Below, one piece after another: positions 12,401-22,114 of a stretch of 64,000 bases of DNA. Numbering within the stretch: position 1 is the stretch's first letter; each line of letters starts with the position of its first letter. Below the pieces are notes generated by a model, which saw only the letters and a list, made by a program, of their open reading frames with translations, made no database searches and was not told the origin of the DNA. This stretch comes from Corythucha ciliata (Eukaryota; Arthropoda; Insecta; Hemiptera; Tingidae). The stretch lies in contig CM075937.1 of NCBI GenBank assembly GCA_038030265.1, positions 20,832,001-20,896,000 on the forward strand, read 5' to 3'. Both the position numbers and the translations under genes were made by a program.

Positions 12401-15400
12401 TACATCTTTTGTGTGCTCAAAATACCAAGGTTCAAAACAATTTTGTTGATATCTTCATTGAAATTCCCGAGTGTCACATTCCTCAAAAGATGAACAGCCG
12501 CATAGTGGGGAGGGGGGCTTTTGGCTTATTATAACGTGTTACAAGGTTGACGGTAGTGGGACGAGGAAGGGGGTAATTGTCTTTTGTTTTCGCTACAATA
12601 GTCCTTTTATAGGCGTTTTTCTGTTCTTTTAAATGTTGGTTGAATGGTTGAGCCATCGGCATAGATCGCGGTGGATCGAGCGTTTAAAATTTATGAGGAA
12701 AACTTGGAAAAAGGGTTTATGGTGATGCGGGGGGGTAGAAGCGAGCGTATTCTTTTGTCTCAGTATTTAAATCAAAAGTCGCGAGATCGCGTGACTACCC
12801 CTCCCCCTTACCTTAACTTTCATCAACTTCGCTATCTGACTCGTTACTGTGAGCCAACCGTAGCGTCCGAGCTCTTCAAAGTACATTTTCTTACTCCCAC
12901 CTTCGCCCAATCCGGCCAATTCTTCGTGTTATCTCTCCCCCCCCCCACCCAAGATGTGTCTTATGTCTTTCTATTTTCAGTCTACTGGTCGATCCCCGCT
13001 TCCGCTCCTCACTCCACTCACCACGTCATTATTGCCGTATGGAGGATCTGACCTTTTTTCCCCTCTATTCTTCGCCCTAGTTTTCAAAGGTATACCCGAT
13101 CGTCGCGTGTTTTCAGCTGGTTTCCAGATTTAATAATGAAAGAAGACTCGGCGTTTGACACGTAATAGATTCGTCCGAACATGAAAAATATTCTTTTGAA
13201 AATCGAAAGCCTCAAAAGGTTCCGCTTTCACCCGCCGCACCACCAACCCTTTTTCCATGCTCCAAAAACGGGAAACATTAGTTCCTTGAAAAATGATTCC
13301 GTCACTTAACTTTTTAACAAAAACAAATGGCTTTCGCTTTGACTCGAGAGTTCAAGAGGAATGTAACCTTGACCTCAAGATGAGATTTCTGTTTGTTTAT
13401 TAATTACAGGGTGCCCTACAAGATGTACGAATCATACAAGGCGCCCACGGATTTCTCAACCAGTGCCCGCACATGGACACGACTTGTCCGACCTGCGGCC
13501 AATTTTCCACCCTTCAAGCAACAATCGAAACGCTTTCAAATCATCTCAATCGAGTCACCGAAAGAGTGGGTTAATATTTTTGGTTCCGAAAACAGTTTTC
13601 AGAAGTGGGATTCTATACCCTATTTGTTTCCCCTTGGTGTTTGATATTATAGCTGAAAGAGGCCGAGTCTCGTATTTCCGCTGTAGAAGTTTGTGACTGC
13701 ATCAAATCGTGTTCTGTCAACGGTACCGTTCGAGCTGACGGTGCATCTTGGCAAGTCAATTGTGATATCTGCTCCTGCGTAGTGAGTAAATATTTTATGT
13801 GTTTAACCTTTTTTTTAAATTTTTTGCTTTTAAATTGTTTTGTTTTTACGTTGATGTTTAACAGCATGGAGAAGTCGAATGTCGCCCCGTGCAATGTCCT
13901 AAAGTTAATTGTAAGAAACCGGTTACTCATCCCGATCAGTGCTGCCCTACTTGTTTAAGTGAGTACGAGTCTCTTCCCTCCCCTCTGCTTCTTATTCTTA
14001 TTTATTTATTTATAAAACAGAACAATGTTATCTGCGAGGGACTCTCTACGATCACAGTGAAATCGTTAGCTTAAAACAGTGCGTTCAATGCGAGTGCCGC
14101 GACGGGTCCATGCATTGCACAAGGATCGATCCTGAAACAATGTGCCCACCCCTTCACTGTTCCGAAGAGGAGCAGTTTACTGTACCTGATGAATGCTGTA
14201 AATTTTGTCCCGGTGAGTACTAGACTTTTCGCTTTAACGTGTGTTTTTTTTTTTTTTTTTTTCTATCAAAATTTCGCCTGTATTTTTAGGTGTGGACTAT
14301 TGTAGTCGAGGGCACGGATGCCATGAAAATGCTACGTGTTTAAATTTAGAAACGAGATATGCGTGTCATTGCAACACCGGTTACAAAGGGGACGGGTACA
14401 CCTGTAAAGGTAACTCCGATTACGCTCTGTCGATGACGCTAAGTTCGAGTGGAAATTCAATAAAACATGTTATGCGTTTCAGACATAGATGAATGCTTAA
14501 ATGAGGGAGGCTTAGAAGGACATCATTGCCATAGCAATACGCACTGCGTCAACACTAGAGGAAGCTACGAGTGCGAATGTTTGTCCGGACACAGACGTGT
14601 GGACAGGTACTCTCCCCCCCCCCCATTTAAAAAAATGTACGTGCGATATTTCAACTTGAAACTTTAAAATAAAGGTTCAACTGTGCTGAAGTCGATGAAT
14701 GTTCGAGCGGGGCACACGAGTGTGACAAACACGCAAAATGCATCAACACGAAGGGATCGTACCATTGTCTTTGTGATGCAAAGTACACCGGGAACGGCTA
14801 TAACTGCACTCGTACGTAGAACACCCAAAATTATAATTATTCCCTCATTTTTTCACGTTTGCATTTACAGCTGTCTGCGATCAACCGTGTGAAAATGGAG
14901 GGATCTGCTCAGACGGCGGCGTCTGCTCGTGTCATCCCGGCTATCAGGGCCCCACCTGTTCTGAGGACGTCAACGAGTGTTCGACGGGACTTCATTCCTG
15001 CGATAATTCGTCGGTGTGCGTCAACATGCCCGGCTGGTACTATTGTACGTGTGGACAGGGTTTCGTGCCCTCGTATCCGCGCTATCAAAATGACAAACTG
15101 TGCCGAGGTTAGTGCGAAAACACTTTAGTGACAGGTCCTCGAAAATTAAGTTTCTCTAATTCCCCCCCCCCCTACTCATTTCATTAAACAATTAGACGTT
15201 GACGAATGCTTCGTGGGAAATCACACGTGTCACCCGGACGCCACGTGTGTGAATCTGGACGGAAGTTACAAATGCATCTGTCCTCCAACAAGCGATAACG
15301 CTACTGACTGTAAACTTAGTAAGTTTTATTGAGATCGTTTGTTATTTTGTAATTTCTTTTAACCCCCCCCCTCTCCTTGTCCACAGGTTGCATGTTCAAA

Positions 15401-18400
15401 GGTCGTGAAATTGAAAACGGAACAACGATCGCCTCGTCCGAGTGTACAGACTGCATTTGCACGGAGGGCCTATTGAACTGCACTACAAAACCTTGTGACT
15501 GCTCCACCTCCCCCTCGCCACTCTGTTGTCCACAGTGCTACGCGTCGACATTCTGCACGCATCAAGAACTGTCACACGTTAAATTTGCCTCGGGCGATAA
15601 ATGGATTTATCAGTGTCAAACTTGCGAATGTTTGGTACGTTTATCCCCCTCCGCTCATCATGAGGTCGCGTTATTAACTCCCCACCCTCCCCCACTGTTC
15701 ATCCCCTTTTTAAACAGATGGGTGAAATCGATTGTTGGGAAGTCGAATGTCCTCCTGTCTGGTGTGATTCGGCCATTCTGTCGACGAGTGACTGTTGCCC
15801 CAGATGCCCGACAGAGCCTTCGTGCAACGACAGCACTCGACCGGGGGCCTGTCGGGCCGGAGTGGGCTTTCCTAACATGTTCTTCCAGCCAAGGTCGTGG
15901 ACCGACATGAGCTCTTGTTCCTCGTGTGACTGTAAGGTAGGTGTCCATTTTATTTATTTATTTTTTCAATTTTGTAATTTCGTCAAATTTTCAGTTTCAC
16001 GCTGCGGCAAAATTAGCCCTCCCTCCCCGTTTTTAGTTGTTTATTAGTGGTGGTGGGGGGCGGGATCCAAGAGTTTAAAAATGTAAGCATTCGATGTCGA
16101 TGTCTCTAGTATCCAGTCTACTTCATTCTAGAGCAAATATTAAAATCAGAAGTATCGTATTTACATTACACTGCCCCCCCCCTTGTTAGTAGGCAAAAAC
16201 CTCGGCGTCCTTTGAATAGCTTCGGAACCCCCTTCTGTATCCCTCGCATCGGGCATATAAGCCAAATTTGACCGACAAAATGAGATCTCAGGATAAAATT
16301 TATAGGCAGAGTAGAGGACTTTGGGTGCTCGGTTTCTTGCCGTGAGTTAGCGTATTTCGCAATTTTTAGGAGTCAAAAGGACTAGTGTCGTGAATAAGCA
16401 CTTTTCCTCGAGTTTGTTTTGACAGTTTGCAATAAAAAGTCGTTAATTGACGCATTTTTTCAATTTTAGAACCGAATGTGAGTGTTATTTTCCCCACAAT
16501 TTTCGACGCAAATGAACGTTTTTTCTCAATTTTAGGACTGGAATCAGGGATTTTACTTAATTTACCTGCGAATCAGCACTTTTTTCGATTTAGCGTCGAA
16601 TCGCGGACTTATTGACCCACATCACTGCTTTATGTACATTTTAGCTGTTAAGGGTCTCCACAAACCGCGAAGTAGCCCCCTTTCATCAATTTCAGTCACT
16701 AAACAGCGTTCATGGATAAGAGTGTTTTTTTTACTTTTGGCCAATAGCGGTTTCCTTTATTTTAGTCAAGAATATGCGCTTTTGCTCAATTTTAGCCGCG
16801 AATTAGCTCTTTTTTTCAATTTTATAGGCGAATTACCGATTTTAATTACACTGCTTGGCCCTCGAAAAACCTATTTCAATAAATCGGTATAGCGAGGGGT
16901 GTTAGCCTTGTCTCTCAGAAAACCAAAACGGTTAAAACATCAGACGCCCTGACCCAAAAAAGGTTTGGTGCCTTGCAATATGAATGCCACAGGTTTGCAT
17001 CATTGAATTTTTAACCAAATTTCGCGAGTTTGACTTTTGAGTTTGAATTTTGCGGGTTGGACCATGCAAAGCGGTAAAACTTGATACTCCGAGTAGCACA
17101 ACTCGCATTTTTCGTACTCGCAAGGTTGGTTATTGAAAAAGTCCGATTGTGAAAAATTCTTCCTCCAACCACAGTAAAGCTTTCCTTTTTCTCTCTCTTT
17201 TACTTCCTTTTCTTGAATTCGGGCCCCCAAGGAATGCCGGGCCCGGGGTTAAAGGACCCAGGGCTGCTCCCGCCCCTTCTCGACAGGCCTGTCTGGAGCC
17301 ATCAACGCGGCTAAATTAGATAAAATGCACGAATTCCCAATTCCTGTAGGTCCTCATGCGGATATAATTGAGAAGGCGCGTTAATGTGACGTTTTTGGGG
17401 GCTAGTACGGTATAATTCATGGGAAGTAATTAAAATTTGTAATTCGCCTATAAAATTGAAAAAAAAGTGCTAATTCGCGGCTAAAATTGAGCAAAAGCGC
17501 TTATTCTTGGCTAAAATGAAGAAAACCGCTATTGTCCAAAAGTAAAAAACAAAAAACAAAAAAAACACTCTTATCCACTGGTAAATAAATCAAGATGAAC
17601 GCTATTTAGTGACTGAAATTGATAAAAGGGCTACTTTGCGGTTTGTGGAGACCCTTAACAGCTAAGATGTACATAAAGCAGTGACGTGGGTCAATAATTC
17701 CGCGATTCGACGCTAAATCGAAAAAAGTGCTAATTCGCAGGTAAATTAAGTAAAACCCCTGATTCGATAAAAAACGTTCATTTGCGTCGAAAATTGTGAA
17801 AAAAAACACTCTCATTCGGGACATGCTGGCTGTAATTAGACTTTTGCAGTGGTTGGACCTTTGTAGTGGTTGGACCTTTGCAGTGGTTGGACCTTTGCTG
17901 TGGTTTGACCTTTGCGGTGGTTGGAGCTTTGCTGTGGGTGGTCCTTTGAAGTGGATGGACCTTTGTAGTGGTTGGACCTTTGCTGTGGTTGGTCCTTTGT
18001 AGTGGCTGGGCCTTCATTGTGCTTGAGACGTTGCTGTCGTTGGAGGTTCTACTGTAATTACAACGTCGCTGAGGTTGAACCATGGTTTTGGTTGGCCTTG
18101 TGGGGTCATAGTAACGTGTTGGGGCCTTCTTGGTGGTTTTGGAGTTTGGCTGCTTTTTGGAGCTTTATACTGTAGTCTTATGTAGGCCTTTCGAGAAAGA
18201 AGCGGGGGTGGCTCTGGGTCTGTTGCCCACCCAGCTGAAAGGGCCTCATTGAACTTCGTCACTGGGGCCGAATATTCTCTTCACGGTCCTAGTAGTAAGA
18301 GTGAGGTTCTGATCAAAATGCACCAAAGGTGGCTGTCATTGCCCTTAAAAGTGGTCATAAATGAGCCTTGCCATTTCGGTCAATTTTCTCGACTCCAATG

Positions 18401-20383
18401 GCGGTCAAATGTGGTCCGCGGGCATGGAGGCTCTTCGTTGCCCTCACGAGTTTTCAATTACGTGACCACTGCCTTTATACGTTCTGAAAAGTGTGCAAGT
18501 GGCCAAAAACGGGTGCGTCCCTTCGTGGTTTGACCAAAATCGAAGCTTTTCCCGATTTCGGGTATTTAACATGTATGTTTAAAAAAACAAAACGAAAACA
18601 ACAACAATACAATGCAATTGGGGAGGGGGCGCAACAAATTTTCATGTGCCAAGGGGGGGGGGGTGACTGTGAAAAGGCTGAGGCTGATTCAGAGACTAGG
18701 GGGCAAGGAGCCTCATAAAGAATTTCGCCCCGGGCGCCGATTAGGTTTAGGCCCGCCAGTGGCCGTGAGACTAAAGGGGTCAGCGAGGTTCAGCCGGTAT
18801 CGCGGGGGAAAAGTTTAAGGCCAACTTTTGACGAATTTAATTACGTTCTCCTGATTTCCCTGTATTGCTGCCAGCGTTACTTTTATATCATTATTTATGT
18901 TGTTTTCACTCATTTGGCAACTCAATTACTTGTTTCAGGTGCCGTTTTGTGACCTACTGGTGAGCAATTCTGCGTTTTGTGTGCATCGGTAAATCACGTA
19001 CCCCATCACTCTTTTTTTCTTTTTTTTTCTTTTCATCGTGGGGACTGTCAAAGCTGTAAGGGATGAATGGAGGAGGGTGGAAATTGGAAAAAAAACTTTC
19101 TCTCACCCCCTCCTCTATATCTAAAAAATTTTGTAACTTTCATGATCTGAGTTGGGCGATTTCCTAAGGTCACAGAAAAATAAATATATATATTTTGCGA
19201 AGAAAAAAGTGCTTTGTCAGTCCCTTCTGAATATTTTAATTTTTAACAAAAATACCCCCCTTTTAACCCCTTTATTTATATATATATCTCGTGTTTTTTC
19301 TTACTCTTCTTTTCCATATTTTTCAATCACTTCCGAAACAAAATAATTGGCACTTTTTTAAAACGAATTTTTTGGTTAGTCTTAAACAAAATTTTAAGGG
19401 ACAATGTTGTGAGCATGGTGTATTGGAGGTCTCACTTTTTTCGTAATTCCAGCACAGTTTGTTCCTTTCGTTAGGGCCCAAAACACAAAATTTGCACAGA
19501 ATTAAAAAAAAAAAATTTCCTTACTAACGGCATGATTTTATTTATAAAACTGAATTTTAAATAGAGACTGTGTGATTAGAATTGAACTACAAAAAAAGAG
19601 CGCATGTAGTCCGTCTCTTGGGATTTTTTCCCCAGGGATGTTTCGAATGAATTTTAGGAATTCTACTTCTCCTTCAAACAAAATTTGTCGAGTTTTCATA
19701 TTTATTTGTTCTCTAACCGTAAGTTGTAGAGAAAGGCCTGAGAGTCAACTTGAAATTTTTTTTTTTTTTTTAGATCGGTAAACTAAAAATTGCGTGCTTT
19801 ATGAATGACTTGCATGTTATCTTCTTTTAAAAAACCAAATTTCTAGTCCAGTTTTTAAATATTTGTTTAAATTTTATGCAATGAAATTAATCATTTAATG
19901 TCCGTATAATTGTGCAGCTTTGAGGATGATCTCGAAGATGGTTAAAATGGGATTCAAAAATAATCCTTGGAATGGTTTATCGCTTCGGCACGATCGTGGT
20001 AATTAAACTCAATAACATTAATGATCGGGGAATCATATTTTTTCTGGTGGAGAGGTTGTAGGGGACAACCCTTATATTCTTTCTATTAAAAAAAAAACCT
20101 CTCAGTGCCTTTCTCGTGTCCAATCCCTCGATTACCCCCACCCTCCCCCCTTCAAACCCCCCCCCCATATCCTGAAGATTACAGTTCCGGCAAGGGGTTC
20201 ACCATTCTCTTATTTTTTTATTACGCACAGGAAGGCGAGCTATGCTGCATGGATCCAAACTGTCAGAGTGTGCCGTCATGGTCTTGCCTGCATTCTGCTG
20301 TCACTTTCCCTGCGACCGGGAACGGACTATCTCACATTAATTCTACTTCTTCTTGCGGTCGCAACTGTAGTCAGAATAACTGA
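3303..20383 (+). CDS. NELL: NELL-like secreted TSPN/VWC/EGF protein, 5' end not seen
   Basis: Exons: 3303-3428, 8920-9070, 9422-9701, 13410-13565, 13653-13781, 13865-13958, 14021-14212, 14290-14409, 14483-14606, 14675-14811, 14871-15107, 15196-15318, 15387-15634, 15718-15936, 20231-20383. All junctions are GT-AG and all phases agree, giving about 829 codons; vertebrate NELL1/2 are about 810-816 residues. Domain order is that of NELL: thrombospondin-N/laminin-G-like domain (about 1-185), short heptad segment (about 220-250), VWC domains, six EGF domains (about 376-622), then VWC domains to the C-terminus. Four EGF units start with the calcium-binding D-x-[DN]-E-C signature. Family members are secreted oligomeric glycoproteins binding Robo-type receptors, PKC or integrins (family knowledge). 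No signal peptide is visible because the first coding exon was not found. The first intron houses an antisense gene. The terminal exon is duplicated downstream. Confidence 0.9.
3645..4054. mobile_element. hAT-like non-autonomous element with 8-bp TSD
   Basis: 410 bp from CAGGGCCGTCTTTAC to GAAGACGGCACTG; subterminal GGGGCCCCGGGCCC blocks pair. Flanked by the perfect 8-bp duplication CTAAAAAT (3637-3644, 4055-4062). The target is itself a unit of the degenerate array that continues to 5340. Confidence 0.85.
4055..5340. repeat. Degenerate array of CCTAAAAATAGCCAAACTGA-like units
   Basis: About 1.3 kb of diverged units of roughly 35-40 bp containing CCTAAAATAGCCAAACTG and ATTCGCGCC; from about 4790 it changes to a second type with GCGAAATTG and AGAGCAAAACCC. 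No coding potential. It also extends leftward across the hAT-like element to about 3610. Confidence 0.65.
5359..5866. mobile_element. Foldback/MITE element, about 200-bp inverted arms, TAA TSD
   Basis: 508 bp starting GGGTGCGTTCATAGTGAA and ending with its complement, TTCACTATGAACGCACCC. Arms of about 200 bp each (to about 5565 and from about 5660) flank an AT-rich centre. Flanking TAA on both sides (5356-5358, 5867-5869) fits PIF/Harbinger-type insertion. ATCGATG words recur within the arms. Confidence 0.8.
5981..6178. repeat. Near-perfect 85-bp-arm hairpin
   Basis: 5981-6065 and 6093-6178 are reverse complements with only one or two mismatches, separated by a 27-bp loop. GAACTACCAGTTC, itself palindromic, occurs in the loop and again just after the right arm (6182-6194). 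Confidence 0.85.
6508..6650. repeat. 50-bp-arm inverted repeat
   Basis: 6508-6559 and 6597-6650 pair, including TTGAGCCCACGCGTGGG, around a 37-bp AT-rich loop. Confidence 0.8.
6660..7050. other. Intron sequence, nothing recognised
   Basis: Part of the first NELL intron seen, 3' of the DNAJB13-like gene. Contains a poly-C run at about 6786-6798. No gene or repeat recognised. Confidence 0.4.
7051..7056 (-). promoter_or_regulatory. Polyadenylation signal of DNAJB13-like gene
   Basis: Canonical AATAAA on the minus strand shortly after the stop codon at 7093. Confidence 0.6.
7093..8019 (-). CDS. DNAJB13-like Hsp40 co-chaperone, intronless, degenerate HPD
   Basis: A single open frame of 308 codons from Met at 8019; upstream in-frame codons reach 8160, but that Met would add a 47-residue leader the family lacks. 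J domain is residues 1-65 ([20 protein letters not shown]), then a linker containing NPF, then the DnaJ C-terminal substrate-binding domain (about 128-305) with [22 protein letters not shown] and [11 protein letters not shown]. The catalytic HPD that activates Hsp70 ATPase reads HPN (7915-7923). DNAJB13, a ciliary radial-spoke/sperm J protein of about 316 residues, also lacks HPD and has the same layout. There are no Gly/Phe repeats or zinc fingers. The gene lies antisense inside a NELL intron and has no introns itself, suggesting an old retrocopy. An AATAAA at 7056-7051 is 37 nt past the stop. Confidence 0.85.
   Translation of the reverse strand: MGVKSYFETLGLGENATAEQVVKRYRQLALKHHPNRKDVDETTLERFKELSEAYNALVHGDFSKTQNPLTTFKQCFGYSNPFKPLFDFDTTYSQDFNYIPTTCPPDFDDAIFHREPPHPPSPQKINLKGESIDYRLDVTLEQIATGCEKIFKIIRDVLRFDVATPETKYIRVTVQPGWETGTKIVYEREGHQRESDAKPGDVVFHLNVLPHSVFTRDGHNIRYVCSIPLKLAVGGAVIDIPTLTGRSVQLSLNKNIVNTKTVQNIKGEGLPLSADPRIKGDILVNFNIIFPGEVSPRLKKEILEILPK
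8020..8919. other. Upstream of DNAJB13-like gene within NELL intron
   Basis: About 900 bp between the antisense gene start and the next NELL exon. A pyrimidine-rich stretch with a poly-C run (about 8839-8849) precedes the acceptor at 8919. No TATA box or other promoter signal could be assigned with confidence. Confidence 0.4.
8920..9070 (+). CDS. NELL: NELL exon: TSPN domain, middle
   Basis: Follows acceptor TATCAG and ends before GTGAGT. The phase joins the preceding exon through a split Gly codon. It contains the [12 protein letters not shown] stretch typical of the TSPN core strand, where NELL proteins read SEFTFLATVQQ. Confidence 0.85.
9422..9701 (+). CDS. NELL: NELL exon: TSPN domain, end
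   Basis: Contains [17 protein letters not shown] and [10 protein letters not shown], the most diagnostic NELL TSPN motifs (vertebrate forms read FELESSGLRDEIRYHY and LWLGQRN). It ends in phase 0 at donor GTGTGT. Confidence 0.93.
9702..13409. repeat. NELL intron with degenerate TTTTAGCCGCGAATTAGCG array
   Basis: About 10440-11040 is an array of units resembling TTTTAGCCGCGAATTAGCG, in the orientation opposite to the 44-kb array. About 10177-10430 begins CAGGGCCGGCCAACC and ends near GGCGACCCCCGG, resembling a worn hAT end pair, but no target-site duplication was found. About 11090-11340 repeats AAACAAACG-like words. The rest is unassigned. Confidence 0.6.
13410..13565 (+). CDS. NELL: NELL exon: TSPN-to-coiled-coil linker
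   Basis: Starts after TTACAG and ends before GTGGGT. Encodes [11 protein letters not shown] and the Cys motif [12 protein letters not shown], matching the conserved NELL linker (CPDLNRTCPTC in vertebrates), then a heptad-like Leu-rich stretch that would support oligomerisation. Confidence 0.9.
13653..13781 (+). CDS. NELL: NELL exon: coiled-coil end and first VWC half
   Basis: Continues the heptads ([12 protein letters not shown]) and then gives the [11 protein letters not shown] start of a VWC domain, ending CDICSCV. Acceptor TTATAG, donor GTGAGT, 43 codons in phase 0. Confidence 0.88.
13865..13958 (+). CDS. NELL: NELL exon: first VWC second half
   Basis: Encodes [12 protein letters not shown] and ends QCCPTCL, the classic CCPxC close of a VWC domain. 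Acceptor AACAG, donor GTGAGT, leaves phase 1. Confidence 0.88.
14021..14212 (+). CDS. NELL: NELL exon: second VWC domain
   Basis: A full VWC module with C-x2-C-x-C (CVQCEC), CPPLHC and closing ECCKFCPG. The VWC spacing and its place before the EGF block match NELL. Donor GTGAGT. Confidence 0.88.
14290..14409 (+). CDS. NELL: NELL exon: EGF 1
   Basis: Six-cysteine EGF module starting [15 protein letters not shown] and ending DGYTCK. It lacks the D-x-D-E-C calcium signature, as does the first NELL EGF. Confidence 0.88.
14483..14606 (+). CDS. NELL: NELL exon: EGF 2, calcium-binding type
   Basis: Begins DIDEC and has [12 protein letters not shown], the consensus for a calcium-binding EGF with a hydroxylatable Asn. 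Split codons join it to both neighbours. Confidence 0.88.
14675..14811 (+). CDS. NELL: NELL exon: EGF 3
   Basis: Starts with EVDEC and carries [12 protein letters not shown], then YTGNGYNC. Acceptor is TAAAG rather than a pyrimidine-rich CAG, but phase and homology support it. Confidence 0.85.
14871..15107 (+). CDS. NELL: NELL exon: EGF 4 and EGF 5
   Basis: The short EGF 4 ([15 protein letters not shown]) is followed by a calcium-binding EGF opening DVNEC, with [12 protein letters not shown]. The xNxPGWYxC word is characteristic of this NELL EGF. Confidence 0.9.
15196..15318 (+). CDS. NELL: NELL exon: EGF 6, calcium-binding type
   Basis: Opens [12 protein letters not shown] and has [12 protein letters not shown]. 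Acceptor ATTAG, donor GTAAG, both joining codons in phase. Confidence 0.88.
15387..15634 (+). CDS. NELL: NELL exon: third VWC and start of fourth
   Basis: VWC module ([13 protein letters not shown], closing LCCPQCY), then the opening of the next VWC ([14 protein letters not shown]). Vertebrate NELL has GDTWVQNCQQCRCL at this place. Confidence 0.9.
15718..15936 (+). CDS. NELL: NELL exon: fourth VWC and start of last VWC
   Basis: [16 protein letters not shown] and [10 protein letters not shown] match the NELL EVDCWPLxCP...ECCPRCVxDP segment. It ends CSSCDCK in phase 0, so it can splice directly to either terminal exon copy or to a 21-nt candidate microexon. Confidence 0.9.
16472..17819. repeat. 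Long inverted repeat, about 380-bp arms, 576-bp spacer
   Basis: 16472-16849 and 17426-17819 are imperfect reverse complements that keep the same order of diverged array units, including CTTTATGTACATTTTAGCTG and GGTCTCCACAAACCGC. A few indels and base changes separate the arms. Confidence 0.85.
17843..18012. repeat. 17-bp minisatellite, about ten units
   Basis: Unit is approximately GTGGTTGGACCTTTGYA, with substitutions such as TTTG for TTGG and GCTT for CCTT. A 17-bp period means no stable coding frame. Confidence 0.85.
18939..18959 (+). other. Candidate 21-nt microexon in NELL last intron
   Basis: A 21-nt stretch lies between TTTCAG and GTGAGC, in phase 0 with both neighbours, and would insert VPFCDLL. 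The same arrangement is repeated near 20811-20831 in the duplicated unit. Known NELL proteins run straight from CxCK into xGxxCC, so it may be a cryptic exon or chance. Confidence 0.2.
20231..20383 (+). CDS. NELL: NELL terminal exon, copy 1
   Basis: Acceptor CGCACAG. Encodes [12 protein letters not shown] and 50 residues to TGA. This completes the last VWC module, as in the vertebrate C-terminus NGRVCCSVDFECLQ, but with a Ser/Asn-rich tail about 35 residues longer. No AATAAA was seen between this stop and the start of the second repeat unit. Confidence 0.85.
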   Translation, partial: EGELCCMDPNCQSVPSWSCLHSAVTFPATGNGLSHINSTSSCGRNCSQNN

Positions 20384-22114
20384 ATGAAGAATTCGTTTAG
20401 GGTACGTTACTACAACAATTTCTAGTCCAAGGCGGTTGTTTTTATATTTTAACAAAATGATTTTTTTTTATCAATTATTTATTATTTATAAAACTTCTCT
20501 TTGATTTATCGTAAATTAGACGTTGCGATTGGGTCGAAAAACAAGATTTCTATAATTTAAAAGAATACTAAAAAAATGCAGGGGCCTGCTATCCTAATAT
20601 TGTTGAGACTGATTTTAGAGTTACAGGCAAGTGGCCGTGAGACTAACGGGGTCAGCGAGGTTCAGCCGGTATCGCGGGGGAAAAGTTTAAGGCCAACTTT
20701 TGACGAATTTAATTACGTTCTCCTGATTTCCCTTAATTGCTGCCAGCGTTACTTTTATATCGTTATTTATTTTATTTTCACTCATTTGGCAACTCAATTA
20801 CTTGTTTCAGGTGCCGTTTTGTGACCTACTGGTGAGCAATTCTGCGTTTTGTGTGCATCGGTAAATCACGTACCCCATCACTCTTTTTTTTTTTTTTTTT
20901 TTCTTTTCATCGTGGGGACTGTCAAAGCTGTAAGGGATGAATGGAGGAGGGTGGAAATTGGAAAAAAAACTTTCTCTCACCCCCTCCTCTATATCTAAAA
21001 AATTTTGTAACTTTCATGATCTGAGTTGGGCTATTTCCTAAGGTCACAGAAATATAAATATATATATTTTGCGAAGAAAAAAGTGCTTTGTCAGTCCCTT
21101 CTGAATATTTTAATTTTTAACAAAAATACCCCCCTTTTAACCCCTTTATTTATATATATATATCTCGTGTTTTTTCTTACTCTTCTTTTCCATATTTTTC
21201 AATCACTTCCGAAACAAAATAATTGGCACTTTTTTAAAACGAATTTTTTGGTTAGTCTTAAACAAAATTTTAAGGGACAATGTTGTGAGCATGGTGTATT
21301 GGAGGTCTCACTTTTTTCGTAATTCCAGCACAGTTTGTTCCTTTCGTTAGGGCCCAAAACACAAAATTTGCACAGAATTAAAAAAAAAATATTTCCTTAC
21401 TAACGGCATGATTTTCTTTATAAAACTGAATTTTAAATAGAGACTGTGTGATTAGAATTGAACTACAAAAAAAGAGCGCATGTAGTCCGTCTCTTGGGAT
21501 TTTTTCCCCAGGGATGTTTCGAATGAATTTTAGGAATTCTACTTCTCCTTGGAACAAAATTTGTCGAGTTTTCATATTTATTTGTTCTCTAACCGTAAGT
21601 TGTAGAGAAAGGCCTGAGAGTCAACTTGAAACTTTTTTTTTTTTTTTTTTTTTTTAGATCGGTAAACTAAAAATTGCGTGCTTTATGAATGACTTGCATG
21701 TTATCTTCTTTTAAAAAACCAAATTTCTAGTCCAGTTTTTAAATATTTTTTTAAATTTTATGCAATGAAATTAATCATTTAATGTCCATATAATTGTGCA
21801 GCTTTGAGGATGATCTCGAAGATGGTTAAAATGGGATTCAAAAATAATCCTTGGAATGGTTTATCGCTTCGGCACGATCGTGGTAATTAAACTCAATAAC
21901 ATTAATGATCGGGGAATCATATTTTTTCTGGTGGAGAGGTTGTAGGGGACAACCCTTATATTCTTTCTATTAAAAAAAAAAACCTCTCAGTGCCTTTCTC
22001 GTGTCCAATCCCTCGATTACCCCCACCCTCCCCCCTTCAACCCCCCCCCATATCCTGAAGATTACAGTTCCGGCAAGGGGTTCACCATTCTCTTATTTTT
22101 TTTATTACGCACAG

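Larger units (their letters stand above)
15937..18758. repeat. NELL last intron: inverted array and minisatellite
   Basis: Contains the long inverted repeat 16472-16849 / 17426-17819 made of the degenerate array, a 17-bp minisatellite at about 17843-18012, and a GC-rich stretch ending GGCCCGCCA that abuts the tandem duplication. Confidence 0.7.

Noticed and set aside
16632..16892. 86-codon frame on plus strand, and its relative on minus at 17606-17824
   Set aside because: The shared peptide arises because the two frames lie in the arms of an inverted array repeat; the repeat is degenerate and out of frame elsewhere.
18490..18818. Overlapping frames containing poly-G
   Set aside because: No domain, no splice context, and partly in the duplicated intron.
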